Shown: positions 35,637-44,127, numbered from the stretch's first letter. The stretch is DNA of 64,000 nucleotides from JALZVT01 sp964634815 (GCA_964634815.1 CAZWMD010000010.1:52300-116299), one strand, 5' to 3'. The notes: generated by a model from the letters alone, not told the origin. Program-made: numbers and translations.

Positions 35637-36019
35637 TCAATGCTCTTGGTTTGCTTCCAGTTATCCATGTAGATTCTTATTTTCGCCAGTTCACCATGGT
35701 CCAGCCAAACGCCGTGTTGATTAGGACAGGTGTTAATAATCACTCCTGAGTTACCCTGATAGTTCACAGGTTCTAACAGGGAGTCACAGCTGGGACAGTG
35801 AAGCTCGCGGTCATGCTCAACCTTGGGCACCCCCATAGATCCTGTCGTCTCAAGCACCTGTTTTACCACCTCGGGCGGCCAGGCATGTTCTGGGGAATAA
35901 ACGATCCGTGCCAGTTCGTCATCGTCGAGCCAAACACTGATACATTCGGCACACACATCAATTTCTACTTGCTCGTAGACGATTTCACGCATCATCCCGC
36001 AACGATTTAAGCACTGCAT
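35633..36019 (-). CDS. TFIIB-type zinc-ribbon protein
   Basis: 128-residue protein with two related zinc-ribbon halves. The N-terminal half has CLNRC and DVCAECISVWLDDDELARI; the C-terminal half has CPSCDSLL and NTCPNQHGVWLDHGELAKI. The (G/S)VWLD-x(2,3)-EL pattern after the second cysteine pair is the signature of the zf-TFIIB (PF13453) family of small bacterial proteins. No function is established for the family. The first half reads CxxxC where CxxC is usual, but that could still bind metal. Confidence 0.85.
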   Translation of the reverse strand: MQCLNRCGMMREIVYEQVEIDVCAECISVWLDDDELARIVYSPEHAWPPEVVKQVLETTGSMGVPKVEHDRELHCPSCDSLLEPVNYQGNSGVIINTCPNQHGVWLDHGELAKIRIYMDNWKQTKSID

Positions 36020-36125
36020 ACCTGGCCCTTGGGTAAGTTGATTGATTTAGACAGATTGAACGACGGACAAACGCGGTTCATGATAACCCAGTCCAATCCC
36101 CTGTTGAGCCCAAGTAGAGCCCAAA

Positions 36126-37748
36126 ATGATGCGCGCGATTTTGAAGAGTAGCGGTTGTTTGATCATGCTTGCGTACAGCGCGCTGGCGACCTGCGCTCAG
36201 GCTATTGATCAAACCGCCAGATCTTTCACCTTCGAAGCAGAGCGGGTTGTCGCTATCGGGGATGTGCACGGGGCATTTGAGGCATTGCAGCGTCTTCTAC
36301 GGTCCAATCAACTCATCGATGGTGATAATCGCTGGATAGCGGGCACAACGCACCTGGTAAGCCTGGGGGACATGCTCGACCGTGGCGCTCGGTCGCGTGA
36401 AGTAATGGATCTGTTCCGTGATCTGCAAGGTCAGGCCAGTGCGGCGGGTGGGAAGGTCCACGTTTTGCTGGGTAACCATGAGTCCATGAACCTGCTGGGC
36501 GACTTGCGAGATGTCAGTGACGCCGAGTTTGCGAGTTATCTTGGCACCACAACCGAAAGTGACACCGACCCACTCACTACCTCCCCAGACCCCAGCAAGC
36601 CACCTGGCTTTGAAGCGCATCGCGCCGCGCTAGCTCCAGATGGAGAGTATGGCGAGTGGCTGCTGACGTTACCGGTGATGATCAAAATTAACGACACGCT
36701 CTTTGTTCACGGCGGATTGCCGCTGCTCGAACAACAAAGCCTGAGCGAGCTGAATCACGCTGCCTTAGAGCAAATCAGGGTGGGAATCACGAGCGGCCAA
36801 TCAACGCCCCGCAATGCGCCACTATTGGACGATGATGGGCCTCTTTGGTACCGGGGCACGGCGGCATGCCACCCCTTGCTTGAATCGCCAATATTGGCGT
36901 CTCAGCTGGCTGCTTTTGATGCTCGTCGCGTGATCATAGGCCACACCCCAACGCCTACCCGACGAGTTCAGTCCCGGCTGCAAGGTCGGGTCACAATCAT
37001 CGACACCGGAATGCTGAGCTCTGTGTATCGGGGTGATCCCTATTTGTTGGAGCTGACTTCAAATTCTACCAGCGTATTTGATGCAACAGGCCGCCAAAGC
37101 ACCGTTGAGTGGTGGCACCCCGTATTAGCCTATCCCCCAGAACAGGAGATTGAGCTGCTTGAACGCATTGAGGTTGAACGCACTGAGGTTGAGGGTACTA
37201 AAACGCCATCAGAGTTTTTGGACCAGCAATGGGTGAAAGCGAGCAAGCCAGCGATAGCCAGGTTCATTGCCAGTTGGCGGCTGGATCGCGAACTGGGGTT
37301 GTGGATGACACCTTTAACCATTGCCGACGCCAACGGAAAACGCTACCTGCAGGTGGTCAAGAAGCAATGGATGACTGAAGGCGAACGCCGCAGCAGTGGA
37401 CGGAGGAGCTCCAATTACTGTATCCAGGGTCACCAGAATTTGCTGGTCGCTGCGTTTGATGCTCTCCAGGGCGTCACCACAAGATCGCTGGATTCACTCT
37501 ATGTACACAAGGCCAACGGTAGTCTGCGGCTTGCTCCGATCAGCAAATCTTTTGGCACTTCCTCAACACTCCCGCAGTACGGAACAACGCCAACCATTCC
37601 CGATACAATGGCCCAAAAGCTGGCTGAACTCGACAGCGATGGGCTAACCAAATTACTGGGCGATGTGCTTTCAAAGCGTCAAATAAAAGCAATACTCACT
37701 CGTCGTGACAAAATTCTGGAGTGGCCCCGCACGGAGCATTCCCTTTGA
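36126..37748 (+). CDS. Secreted calcineurin-like metallophosphoesterase
   Basis: 540-residue phosphoesterase with a probable Sec signal (residues 1-26, ending CAQA). The metal-binding motifs of the calcineurin-like family follow in order: GDVHGAF, GDMLDRGARS, LLGNHESMN, and later VHGGLP and IIGHTPT. This arrangement resembles the Shewanella-like phosphatases (serine/threonine-type), so a protein or nucleotide phosphatase in the periplasm is likely. About 200 C-terminal residues after the catalytic domain are of unknown function. Its stop overlaps the TTG start of a DUF4956-like gene (TTGA), opening a four-gene coupled run. Confidence 0.9.
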   Translation: MMRAILKSSGCLIMLAYSALATCAQAIDQTARSFTFEAERVVAIGDVHGAFEALQRLLRSNQLIDGDNRWIAGTTHLVSLGDMLDRGARSREVMDLFRDLQGQASAAGGKVHVLLGNHESMNLLGDLRDVSDAEFASYLGTTTESDTDPLTTSPDPSKPPGFEAHRAALAPDGEYGEWLLTLPVMIKINDTLFVHGGLPLLEQQSLSELNHAALEQIRVGITSGQSTPRNAPLLDDDGPLWYRGTAACHPLLESPILASQLAAFDARRVIIGHTPTPTRRVQSRLQGRVTIIDTGMLSSVYRGDPYLLELTSNSTSVFDATGRQSTVEWWHPVLAYPPEQEIELLERIEVERTEVEGTKTPSEFLDQQWVKASKPAIARFIASWRLDRELGLWMTPLTIADANGKRYLQVVKKQWMTEGERRSSGRRSSNYCIQGHQNLLVAAFDALQGVTTRSLDSLYVHKANGSLRLAPISKSFGTSSTLPQYGTTPTIPDTMAQKLAELDSDGLTKLLGDVLSKRQIKAILTRRDKILEWPRTEHSL

Positions 37749-38410
37749 GAACCTCTACAAGAGTCGCGGGCCCCGCGCTGCTAATTGCCTTGTACTTTGC
37801 AGCACTCGCCATGCTCGTGAGCACCATTAGACATTTCTTTCCGTCGCTCGATCCTTACTTGCCCTTTGGCGGAATCACCAAGTTATCTGCAGAAGCAACG
37901 CCAGATCTTATTCCTGAGAACCACGGTGAGATTGTGCAGACCTTTGTGCGCGATTTACCTGAACACCATTTTGACTCCTTTACACTGGCGTTTGCGATCG
38001 GCGGTGCGCTGTTCTTGATGGTCCCCATCTCCTGGGTGTATTTCATCACCACCCGAAGCAAAAAGATCGATCAATCCTTTGCGCAGACGATCATTGTGCT
38101 ACCGATAATTGTTGCCGGTATCGCCACCATTGTGCAAAACAGTCTGGCCCTGGCATTCAGTTTGGCGGGTATTGTTGCGGCCGTAAGATTTCGTTTCACC
38201 CTTAACGAACCTGCTCATGCGCTGTATATCTTTGTTGCCATTGGAGTGGGACTTGCAGCCGGTATCGGGGCATTAGGTATCGCCTATGTCACAGCACTGG
38301 CGTTTGTTGTTGTTAACCTCATTCTTTGGCGAATGAACTACGGAGCAGACTTAACGACCCGATTTTTTGCGTTTCTGACGGGTCGTGGTCGTGACGACAA
38401 TGAACTATAA
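37745..38410 (+). CDS. DUF4956-like membrane protein
   Basis: 221-residue polytopic membrane protein starting at TTG 37745, which overlaps the phosphoesterase stop. The first helix is at residues about 7-24, a periplasmic loop follows (HFFPSLDPYLPFGG to HFDSFTLA), and then four to five helices with the conserved SLAGIVAAVRFRFTLNEPAHALYIFVAIGVGLAAG block typical of DUF4956. Members often neighbour polyphosphate polymerase (VTC) and CotH-like genes; here a CotH-like gene is 1.8 kb downstream on the other strand, which may be meaningful. Its 3' end overlaps the next gene by 11 nt. Confidence 0.82.
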   Translation: MRTSTRVAGPALLIALYFAALAMLVSTIRHFFPSLDPYLPFGGITKLSAEATPDLIPENHGEIVQTFVRDLPEHHFDSFTLAFAIGGALFLMVPISWVYFITTRSKKIDQSFAQTIIVLPIIVAGIATIVQNSLALAFSLAGIVAAVRFRFTLNEPAHALYIFVAIGVGLAAGIGALGIAYVTALAFVVVNLILWRMNYGADLTTRFFAFLTGRGRDDNEL

Positions 38411-39323
38411 GCGTCTCTACGTGAGCGTATTTAGATGTTTGGGATTTGGCCCGTTATGGGGCCTGCTACTAATAGCGGGCTGTACCGAATCGACCGAATC
38501 CCCGACGCCACCAAAAACACAGTCGGCAGTGCATACGCAGCAGGAGCAATCAAACGTGATTCGGTGGAAGCTACCGAAAGGGTTGAGAGAGGTTTCGGGG
38601 CTCGCGATCGATGAGCGAGGCAGTCTGTACGCGGTCGCTGACGAAGAAGCGGTGATTTATCGCATCAATCCGCTCAGCGGCAAAATTGAATCGGTCTATG
38701 CCCTCGGCCGACCAACACTTGCCGGCGACTTCGAAGGCATTGCCTTGCACAATAACTGGCTCTACCTGATCACCAGCGACGGCAAATTAGTCCGTACTTT
38801 AGGAGCAGACGACGGGGGTGTTGCTAACTACGAACTGTTCACGCTGCCAATAGCCTGTGAACTTGAAGGATTAGCTACCGATCTTGAACAGCCGTACCTG
38901 TGGCTAGTGTGCAAGTCGTTCGAAGACAGCGCACTTTCTGAGCAAATCATTCAGTTGCATGCCTGGTCTATCACCACCGGGCAACTGGCCCCGGAGCGAC
39001 AACTCAATCTGCAGCTCTCAGAGGTACTCAAGCAGACTTCCCAGCGTCGTTTCAAACCCTCAGGAATCGCTTTTCTTTCAAGTGAGCAGGGTACGCAGTT
39101 GCTGGTCATTTCCGGAGCCCAGCGCGCTTACGCCCGCTGGCAGTGGCACAAAGACCAGGTTGAATTCATCGATGCGGGAAGACTGCCCAAAGAGCATAAA
39201 CAGGCTGAAGGGGTAGAGGTTGCTCCAGACGGTGGCATTCTGATTGCCGATGAAGGTAGCAAAGGGCAGGGTGGCAAAAGCCGTGCGCGGTTGCGTTGGT
39301 ACGCCCCTGGAGAGCTGTATTGA
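38400..39323 (+). CDS. Lipoprotein with beta-propeller-like repeats
   Basis: 307-residue probable lipoprotein starting at ATG 38400. The N-terminus (MNYKRLYVSVFRCLGFGPLW...LLLIAGC) contains a lipobox LIAGC, so it should be lipid-anchored. The body contains blade-like repeats such as GLAIDERGSLYAVADEEAVIYRIN, GIALHNNWLYLITSDGKLVR, GLATDLEQPYLWLVCKS and GVEVAPDGGILIADEG, similar to SdiA-regulated or phytase-like propellers. The start overlaps the DUF4956 gene by 11 nt and its stop overlaps the next gene's TTG (TTGA). It may scaffold or sense in the envelope. Confidence 0.8.
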   Translation: MNYKRLYVSVFRCLGFGPLWGLLLIAGCTESTESPTPPKTQSAVHTQQEQSNVIRWKLPKGLREVSGLAIDERGSLYAVADEEAVIYRINPLSGKIESVYALGRPTLAGDFEGIALHNNWLYLITSDGKLVRTLGADDGGVANYELFTLPIACELEGLATDLEQPYLWLVCKSFEDSALSEQIIQLHAWSITTGQLAPERQLNLQLSEVLKQTSQRRFKPSGIAFLSSEQGTQLLVISGAQRAYARWQWHKDQVEFIDAGRLPKEHKQAEGVEVAPDGGILIADEGSKGQGGKSRARLRWYAPGELY

Positions 39324-40255
39324 GTTCAGAGCAAACAACAACCCGGCAGATTGTACTGGTGCACGGCGGCGGCGCGCTGTGCGAACAAGAACGCTATCAG
39401 AGTCTATGCCACCAGGCGCTCGAAGCGGGTCTGCGCCGGGACTGGCCCAAAAAAATTCAAGAAAGATTTGCAGAAACTGAGATGGTTATGCCCTGGTATG
39501 GCGATCTTCTGGAACCTGTGTTCGATCCAATAGACCCTGAACTCGATTGGCTTGATAGAAAATCGGCACTGACTGATCTAAAAGCACGCGCCAATACCAA
39601 GGCATTTCGCAGAACAAACTATGAGCGGTTGCCCGGCAAATCGGCGCTGCCTGAGTTTTTGGCTGACGTTGCCGCACCATCGCTTCGAGCGATCGGTTTA
39701 GGCCAGCGGGCGGTAGAGGCTGCGTTACCTGAACTGCGGGCCTATTGGCATGATAACGGTGGTTTCCGCACCCTGGTGAGTCAGCGAATCAACCAGTCGA
39801 TCCGTGACGCTCTTGATAAGGCAGACTCAGTGGCGCTAATTGCCCATGGTACGGGAGCTGTTCTGGCTTACGATGTCATCTGGAGTTTATCCAAGGAAAT
39901 GCCTGACAAGAAGCTCAGCCTGTTTTTAACCCTTGGAACGCCGCTTGCAAACAATACGGTTCGCAGCAAGCTAATGGGAAGCAAGAACCCCCTGGAAACG
40001 CGCTATCCCGGTAACCTGTTTCAGTGGCACAACGTTGCGGCTGAAGATGACTTTCTTTGTCACGACAAAACTGTGGCTGATGACTTTGCGCCATTTCTTG
40101 AGTCACGCAAGATTTCCAAGATCTCAGACCACCTGATTTATAACCTGGCCGTTCGCTATGGTCGCAGTGCGCCGGGTTACAGTGCCGGCTACCTGATCCA
40201 TCCCAGAGTCGCAGAGCAAGTCGCACACTGGCTTACGAGCGACATCGATTCCTGA
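39320..40255 (+). CDS. Alpha/beta-hydrolase-fold protein lacking the nucleophile serine
   Basis: 311-residue protein starting at TTG 39320, overlapping the lipoprotein stop. The core looks like an alpha/beta hydrolase: QIVLVHGGGALC near the N-terminus and DSVALIAHGTGAVLAYDVIWSL at the nucleophile elbow. In active relatives this elbow reads HSxG; here it reads HGTG, so the serine is replaced by glycine. Downstream FLTLGTPLANNTV, LFQWHNVAAEDDFLCHD and SDHLIYNL match the family. Either the enzyme is inactive or uses another residue. It converges with the CotH-like gene, overlapping its 3' end by 23 nt. Confidence 0.82.
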   Translation: MSSEQTTTRQIVLVHGGGALCEQERYQSLCHQALEAGLRRDWPKKIQERFAETEMVMPWYGDLLEPVFDPIDPELDWLDRKSALTDLKARANTKAFRRTNYERLPGKSALPEFLADVAAPSLRAIGLGQRAVEAALPELRAYWHDNGGFRTLVSQRINQSIRDALDKADSVALIAHGTGAVLAYDVIWSLSKEMPDKKLSLFLTLGTPLANNTVRSKLMGSKNPLETRYPGNLFQWHNVAAEDDFLCHDKTVADDFAPFLESRKISKISDHLIYNLAVRYGRSAPGYSAGYLIHPRVAEQVAHWLTSDIDS

Positions 40256-41372
40256 TTCGTTGATCGAACAAGCCAGGGTTATCCAATGTACTGAAGAACT
40301 CTGCCGTATAACGCGTTAGCTTTTTTCGGCGAGATTCGGAAATCTGTGGATACTCTTTAATGAGTGTCTCGATACGCATACGAGCTGTCAGAAAGGCATC
40401 GCGCGCGGCGTCGAGTTCTTTGTGGTGAGTACAAAACCCTCGATACAAACGCTGGGTGACCTTGCGCAGCCTTAACTGTGTGGCAGGCAGTGCATAGGGA
40501 GGGTCAACAAAGCCGGTGGAATCAAAATCATAAGGTATTGGCAACACAGCACTGTCGGTCCGCAAAGCAATTGAGTTGTGACAGCAGTCGTCTGGCTTGG
40601 GTCCTCGAGTAAACGAATAGTCTGTATTGCCTGCGAAATAGGCGAATAAGGCCCCCACACTCGCCTGGTAAGCATCCAGCGACTCGAGAGTAAATTTGGT
40701 GTCTGTCGCAAGCGCTGCACCAACCCTCGCAGCCAGCGCTGATTTGTGCTCAATCGCAAACGCCGGCTGAGTCGAGGCTTTTTTGTTGCGCTGTTTTGAG
40801 TTGATATAGCTAACGTTGAACCGTCTCACCTGAAAGCTGTTTGGCGTGATCAGGTTGAAAATCCGATACAGCAAATACTCGCTATGCAATCTGTCATTGT
40901 ACGGCGTTCGTTTGTTACCCAACGCAGCACAGTGCGTAACCAGCTTTAGTTTGTCTTGCCCTGCAAACAGGGTGTTCACAGTTTGCTTTCGGCTAAAATT
41001 CAGCCGTAGTGGGGGGAACGCGCAGGTTTCCTTGTCGCGTCGAGACTTTCCGCGCGGTCGCACCTTGATCGGCATTAATTTTCCAGAATTAACCGGAGTT
41101 GTTTCCCTTGCCTCTATCGATTGAGGCTGCTCAGAAACTATCTGTGAACCTATCTGTGAACCTATCTGAGAAACCACCTGTATTGACGCCTCGTAATAAG
41201 GTGGAGCGAGTTGTCGATCTCGTGCCAGCGTACCCCAATCAGCAGTGAGTTGAATATCAATCGGTTCATGAGAAGCAAACAGTGGCTGTAAAACTGCAGG
41301 TTTTGCATGGGTCGGCGCCGCCAGCAATAAGTGCGCAAAACCAGACAAGAAAGCAAGCAGAATCACGTTCAC
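40233..41372 (-). CDS. Secreted CotH-like protein (tentative)
   Basis: 379 residues starting at GTG 41372 with an AGGGG site. A signal peptide (residues 1-22, ending THA) precedes a basic, exported protein. The order of motifs recalls CotH-type atypical kinases: PIKVRPRGKSRRDKE near residue 98, CAFPPLRLNF, LFAGQDKLKLVTHC, a leucine-rich EYLLYRIFNLITPNSF, and a late PYDFDSTGFVDPP similar to the DFD metal motif. I cannot confirm kinase activity. A 12-bp DNA repeat (41138-41170) encodes QIGS repeats near residue 70. DUF4956 proteins and CotH often co-occur, as here. Confidence 0.65.
   Translation of the reverse strand: MNVILLAFLSGFAHLLLAAPTHAKPAVLQPLFASHEPIDIQLTADWGTLARDRQLAPPYYEASIQVVSQIGSQIGSQIVSEQPQSIEARETTPVNSGKLMPIKVRPRGKSRRDKETCAFPPLRLNFSRKQTVNTLFAGQDKLKLVTHCAALGNKRTPYNDRLHSEYLLYRIFNLITPNSFQVRRFNVSYINSKQRNKKASTQPAFAIEHKSALAARVGAALATDTKFTLESLDAYQASVGALFAYFAGNTDYSFTRGPKPDDCCHNSIALRTDSAVLPIPYDFDSTGFVDPPYALPATQLRLRKVTQRLYRGFCTHHKELDAARDAFLTARMRIETLIKEYPQISESRRKKLTRYTAEFFSTLDNPGLFDQRIRNRCRS
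41138..41170. repeat. 12-bp tandem repeat inside coding sequence
   Basis: CTATCTGTGAAC occurs at 41138-41149 and 41150-41161, with a partial third copy (CTATCTGAG) at 41162-41170. On the minus strand it encodes SQIGSQIGSQI in the CotH-like protein. The unit is a multiple of three, so copy-number change would keep the frame. Confidence 0.8.
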
Positions 41373-41383
41373 AAATCAGCCCC

Positions 41384-42610
41384 TCAAGGTTGTACGCTGG
41401 TTTGATCCCAGTTTAAGGCTTGGCCACGAGCTTCGCCTTCTCGAAAATAGCGCCCGGCACAGGAAAAATCCAACGCCCCACAATCCAGAAGTTCAGCAAA
41501 AGACATTGACGCAATATGCAAATGCCAGCGCCCCTCACCAGGTTCTCCCAGCTTTTGCCGCACCCCGTCAATGAGCTTTTCGCGACTGCCCCGGGCCGTT
41601 TGGTTCAGTATCAATGATATTGATCGAGCCGCCACTTTGAAAAGCGGCAGAATCCGGTTGCTCTTTGGCGACCAGTTATTATCGATGACGTCTGAATTAT
41701 TAATCACCAATACAATTTCAGCCGGCGCCAATCGATTGTTTTTATCCATGGTTTCCACCGTGTTCAGGAAGTCGGCATAGAGGCTTACCAGTTCACTGTC
41801 GCCGACATCGCCAAAAACCTGGGTACGTACACCGGCGTCGATGTGCCAACTTACCCGGTTGAAGGGCAGTGGTTGATCAGAGGCAAATTCTGGCATCACT
41901 ATTTTCTGCGGAGGGAAGGCACCAGGCACAGACGTTGCGGCAACCAGAACCTGATGATACAACTCAAGCCAGGAGTGGCGCTCTTCGTCTGTTTCCGATC
42001 GTAGGTATTTTTCAGCGATACCTGTCAGATTCCACTTCACCAGCTCACCCGTGCCAATTTCAACGGTTGCAACACACAACAGTCCAGGTTGCACTCGCTG
42101 CGCCACCGCTTCGAGCTGTGCAGGTCCAATGGTAGCGTCTAGCGTTCGATGCAATCGGCCGTTACTAAACTTTGACGAGGCGAGGATAGGCCACAATAGG
42201 GGGATGCGCCGGCGATATACGTCCTTGCTGCGGATGTTCTCCATCACTCGCTTCATGCCGGCGTAGTCGGAAATGTAGGCGTAGGTCGATAACAGCGCCC
42301 CAACACTCACCCCGGTAACCACGTCAAAGCTGCGGGGTTGCTCTAGCTGAGACTGCCAACCTACAAGAAAGCCAGCCCCCCATGAACCTCGTGATCCGCC
42401 GCCGGAAAGCGCGAGAAGACTGGCGCCGTGCGCATCTTCTGCTGCACTGCGCTGCATAAGAGAGTCGCCAATCTCATGAAAAGCGTCATCAACCGTGTCT
42501 TGATCACACCATAGTGAGTTGTGGGATTCGAAGGTACTGGCTTGTGCCGTCCACATGCAGACCGGCCCCAACAACAACCACAGCGATACGCAGAGCGATT
42601 TGTGAAGCAT
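41384..42610 (-). CDS. Patatin-like phospholipase, exported
   Basis: 408-residue lipid acyl hydrolase with a signal peptide (cleavage near TAQAS, residue 24). The patatin fold shows the oxyanion loop GGGSRGSWGAGF (residues 70-81), the nucleophile serine in VTGVSVGALLS (Ser102), and the partner aspartate in SWHIDAGVRTQVFGD. Export suggests action on envelope or external lipids. A separate signal lies upstream: a 126-nt gap to a DUF4136 gene containing a hairpin. It is 11 nt from the CotH-like gene on the same strand, so the two may be cotranscribed. Confidence 0.92.
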   Translation of the reverse strand: MLHKSLCVSLWLLLGPVCMWTAQASTFESHNSLWCDQDTVDDAFHEIGDSLMQRSAAEDAHGASLLALSGGGSRGSWGAGFLVGWQSQLEQPRSFDVVTGVSVGALLSTYAYISDYAGMKRVMENIRSKDVYRRRIPLLWPILASSKFSNGRLHRTLDATIGPAQLEAVAQRVQPGLLCVATVEIGTGELVKWNLTGIAEKYLRSETDEERHSWLELYHQVLVAATSVPGAFPPQKIVMPEFASDQPLPFNRVSWHIDAGVRTQVFGDVGDSELVSLYADFLNTVETMDKNNRLAPAEIVLVINNSDVIDNNWSPKSNRILPLFKVAARSISLILNQTARGSREKLIDGVRQKLGEPGEGRWHLHIASMSFAELLDCGALDFSCAGRYFREGEARGQALNWDQTSVQP

Positions 42611-42690
42611 AGTGTTTGCGGTCGTTGTGGAAATTTATACCAGTATGCCTATTTGTAGGAAGACTCCGCCAGTGCAGCAGAGCCTCGATA

Positions 42691-42714
42691 GGGGGCGCCT
42701 GGAACAGCGCCCCC
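42691..42714 (-). terminator. Candidate GC-rich hairpin
   Basis: GGGGGCGC (42691-42698) and GCGCCCCC (42707-42714) pair as an 8-bp stem with an 8-nt loop between the DUF4136 and patatin genes. There is no U-run on the minus strand, so intrinsic termination is weakly supported; the hairpin may instead protect a transcript end. Confidence 0.4.
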
Positions 42715-42736
42715 TGGAGGAGGTCGACTTCCAGTC

Positions 42737-43411
42737 TTAGCTCATAATTTCAGTAACTGCCTTTTCAGTTGTGGTTGCTTTTGATCGGACCGCCGGGACG
42801 CTCTGATCTGGAAACTGCTCGAGCAGGGTCGTTACGGCTTCATCTATCAGCTCTGGCGCCATAAAGTTCTTGCTGAGTCGCTTGCTGGCAGAACCATGCC
42901 AGATGGCTTCCTGGCTTTCGGTTTCAAAGACATTGAGCACCAACACACCCTCTGTGTATTCCTGCACGTCTATGCGTGAGCTAACGCCACCTAATCCTCG
43001 ACCAAATCCGGCTCTGTTCGCAAACCCAACGCGACGACCAAAGCCTCGACGCGAGAATCGACCACGAGAACTGAGTCCGACAGAATTGGTGAAGCTACGA
43101 ACACGAAATTCATCGTTGGCGCCGATGGCAGCAGACACAACAAAGTCTGCATCGGCCAAATCGACCTGCCGATAGCCCTTGTCGGTCAATTGTTGATCAA
43201 TGGCGCGGCGAATGCGCTCACCATTGACTGGATTCACTACCTCCGGTGCGTGGAGACTGCTTTGGGAAAGACCGCCGTCCAACCAGGCGTAGGTCTGAAA
43301 GGAGTCGATTCTATTGTCTGACACAGAATCTACATTGCTCGACAATGTCGTCGCACAGGCCGTCAACATTAGCAGCGATCCAGCGATGCTCAGGGACTTC
43401 AAAAACCTCAT
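42737..43411 (-). CDS. DUF4136 lipoprotein with Arg/Gly/Phe-rich insert
   Basis: 224-residue lipoprotein beginning at ATG 43411 (MRFLKSLSIAG...LTAC), where LTAC is a good lipobox. The frame is open further upstream; ATG 43516/43513 has a better GAGG site, so a longer N-terminus is possible. The body is DUF4136-like: DSFQTYAWLDGG, INGERIRRAIDQQLTDKGYRQVDLADADFVVSAAIG and a late GSASKRLS segment. Between them is an unusual run rich in Arg, Gly and Phe (FSRRGFGRR, NRAGFGRGLGG). The divergent neighbour has YSRRGYSRR repeats, so they may act together. Confidence 0.8.
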   Translation of the reverse strand: MRFLKSLSIAGSLLMLTACATTLSSNVDSVSDNRIDSFQTYAWLDGGLSQSSLHAPEVVNPVNGERIRRAIDQQLTDKGYRQVDLADADFVVSAAIGANDEFRVRSFTNSVGLSSRGRFSRRGFGRRVGFANRAGFGRGLGGVSSRIDVQEYTEGVLVLNVFETESQEAIWHGSASKRLSKNFMAPELIDEAVTTLLEQFPDQSVPAVRSKATTTEKAVTEIMS

Positions 43412-43714
43412 TCTACCGCTCATGGCGGTCATCGCCGGCTTTATCCAGTTAGCTGCGATTCGCCCGAAACGTCGGTAACTCGGGGATTTTAGGGTGATAG
43501 TGGCTATGTTCATCATCAACGGCCTCGTTTTCACTTGCTTGAGTTTGGATAGACTGCGTTGCTGTGAATTGGTTCGTCGATTTTGTCCTAGCACAGGAAT
43601 TAACCAAATTGGAAGCCGTTCCGAAAAATAATTTGAACTGTTCTTGAATAGCGACTCTAACCTTGGGCAGGGTCGATAAATATCGCCCAGCAGCACAAGC
43701 GCCAGGAGGCCGTT
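43412..43714. other. Divergent intergenic region without a gene
   Basis: About 300 nt between the DUF4136 lipoprotein and the Arg/Tyr-rich protein. I see no ORF with coding character on the long side and no repeat. It contains the alternative DUF4136 start codons (43516, 43513) and an AGGAGG site at 43704-43709 for the rightward gene, so part of it may be coding for the lipoprotein. Promoter elements are not clearly recognisable. Confidence 0.6.
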
Positions 43715-44110
43715 ATGACAACTCAAAGTTCCAATAACATCGATAGATCAATGGCAACGCGACGTACAACCTCTCTGCACCGGGCTGTAGCAGCGCTGCT
43801 GTGCAGCGGGTTCCTGGCGTTTAGTGCTCACGCATCAGACTACACCTCAGACTACGCATCAGACTTTGTGCAAACCGCTCAGTACGCCGGTGATGAGGTT
43901 GTCGGGCTCGAGCAGGTGACGTATCGCGGCTACCGTCGTGGTTTCCGAAGTGGCTCGCGAGGTTATTCAAAGCGTCGCTACTCTCGGCGCGGGTATAGCC
44001 GTCGCAGCTACTCTCGCCGCGGTTATTCTCGACGAAACTACAGTCGTAACTACTATGGTTACTCACGCGGCAACCGATACAACAATCGCTATCGTACGTA
44101 TCGCTACTAA
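43715..44110 (+). CDS. Secreted Arg/Tyr/Ser-rich repeat protein
   Basis: 131 residues with a strong AGGAGG five bases upstream of ATG. After a basic N-terminus and hydrophobic segment (AVAALLCSGFLAFSAHA), cleavage near residue 41 would release a mature part of about 90 residues. Its end is a low-complexity tract of YSRRG-like units (residues about 85-125: SKRRYSRRGYSRRSYSRRGYSRRNYSR), giving a very basic, aromatic, disordered tail. No family is recognised. Cationic tyrosine-rich tracts of this type can bind surfaces, polyanions or nucleic acids. The DUF4136 lipoprotein transcribed divergently has similar motifs. Confidence 0.78.
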   Translation: MTTQSSNNIDRSMATRRTTSLHRAVAALLCSGFLAFSAHASDYTSDYASDFVQTAQYAGDEVVGLEQVTYRGYRRGFRSGSRGYSKRRYSRRGYSRRSYSRRGYSRRNYSRNYYGYSRGNRYNNRYRTYRY

Positions 44111-44127
44111 CAGCTCATCAGTTTAGA

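Noticed and set aside
43950..44100. Short DNA repeats considered as a satellite or CRISPR
   Set aside because: They encode YSRRG units in frame within a gene with a strong ribosome site.
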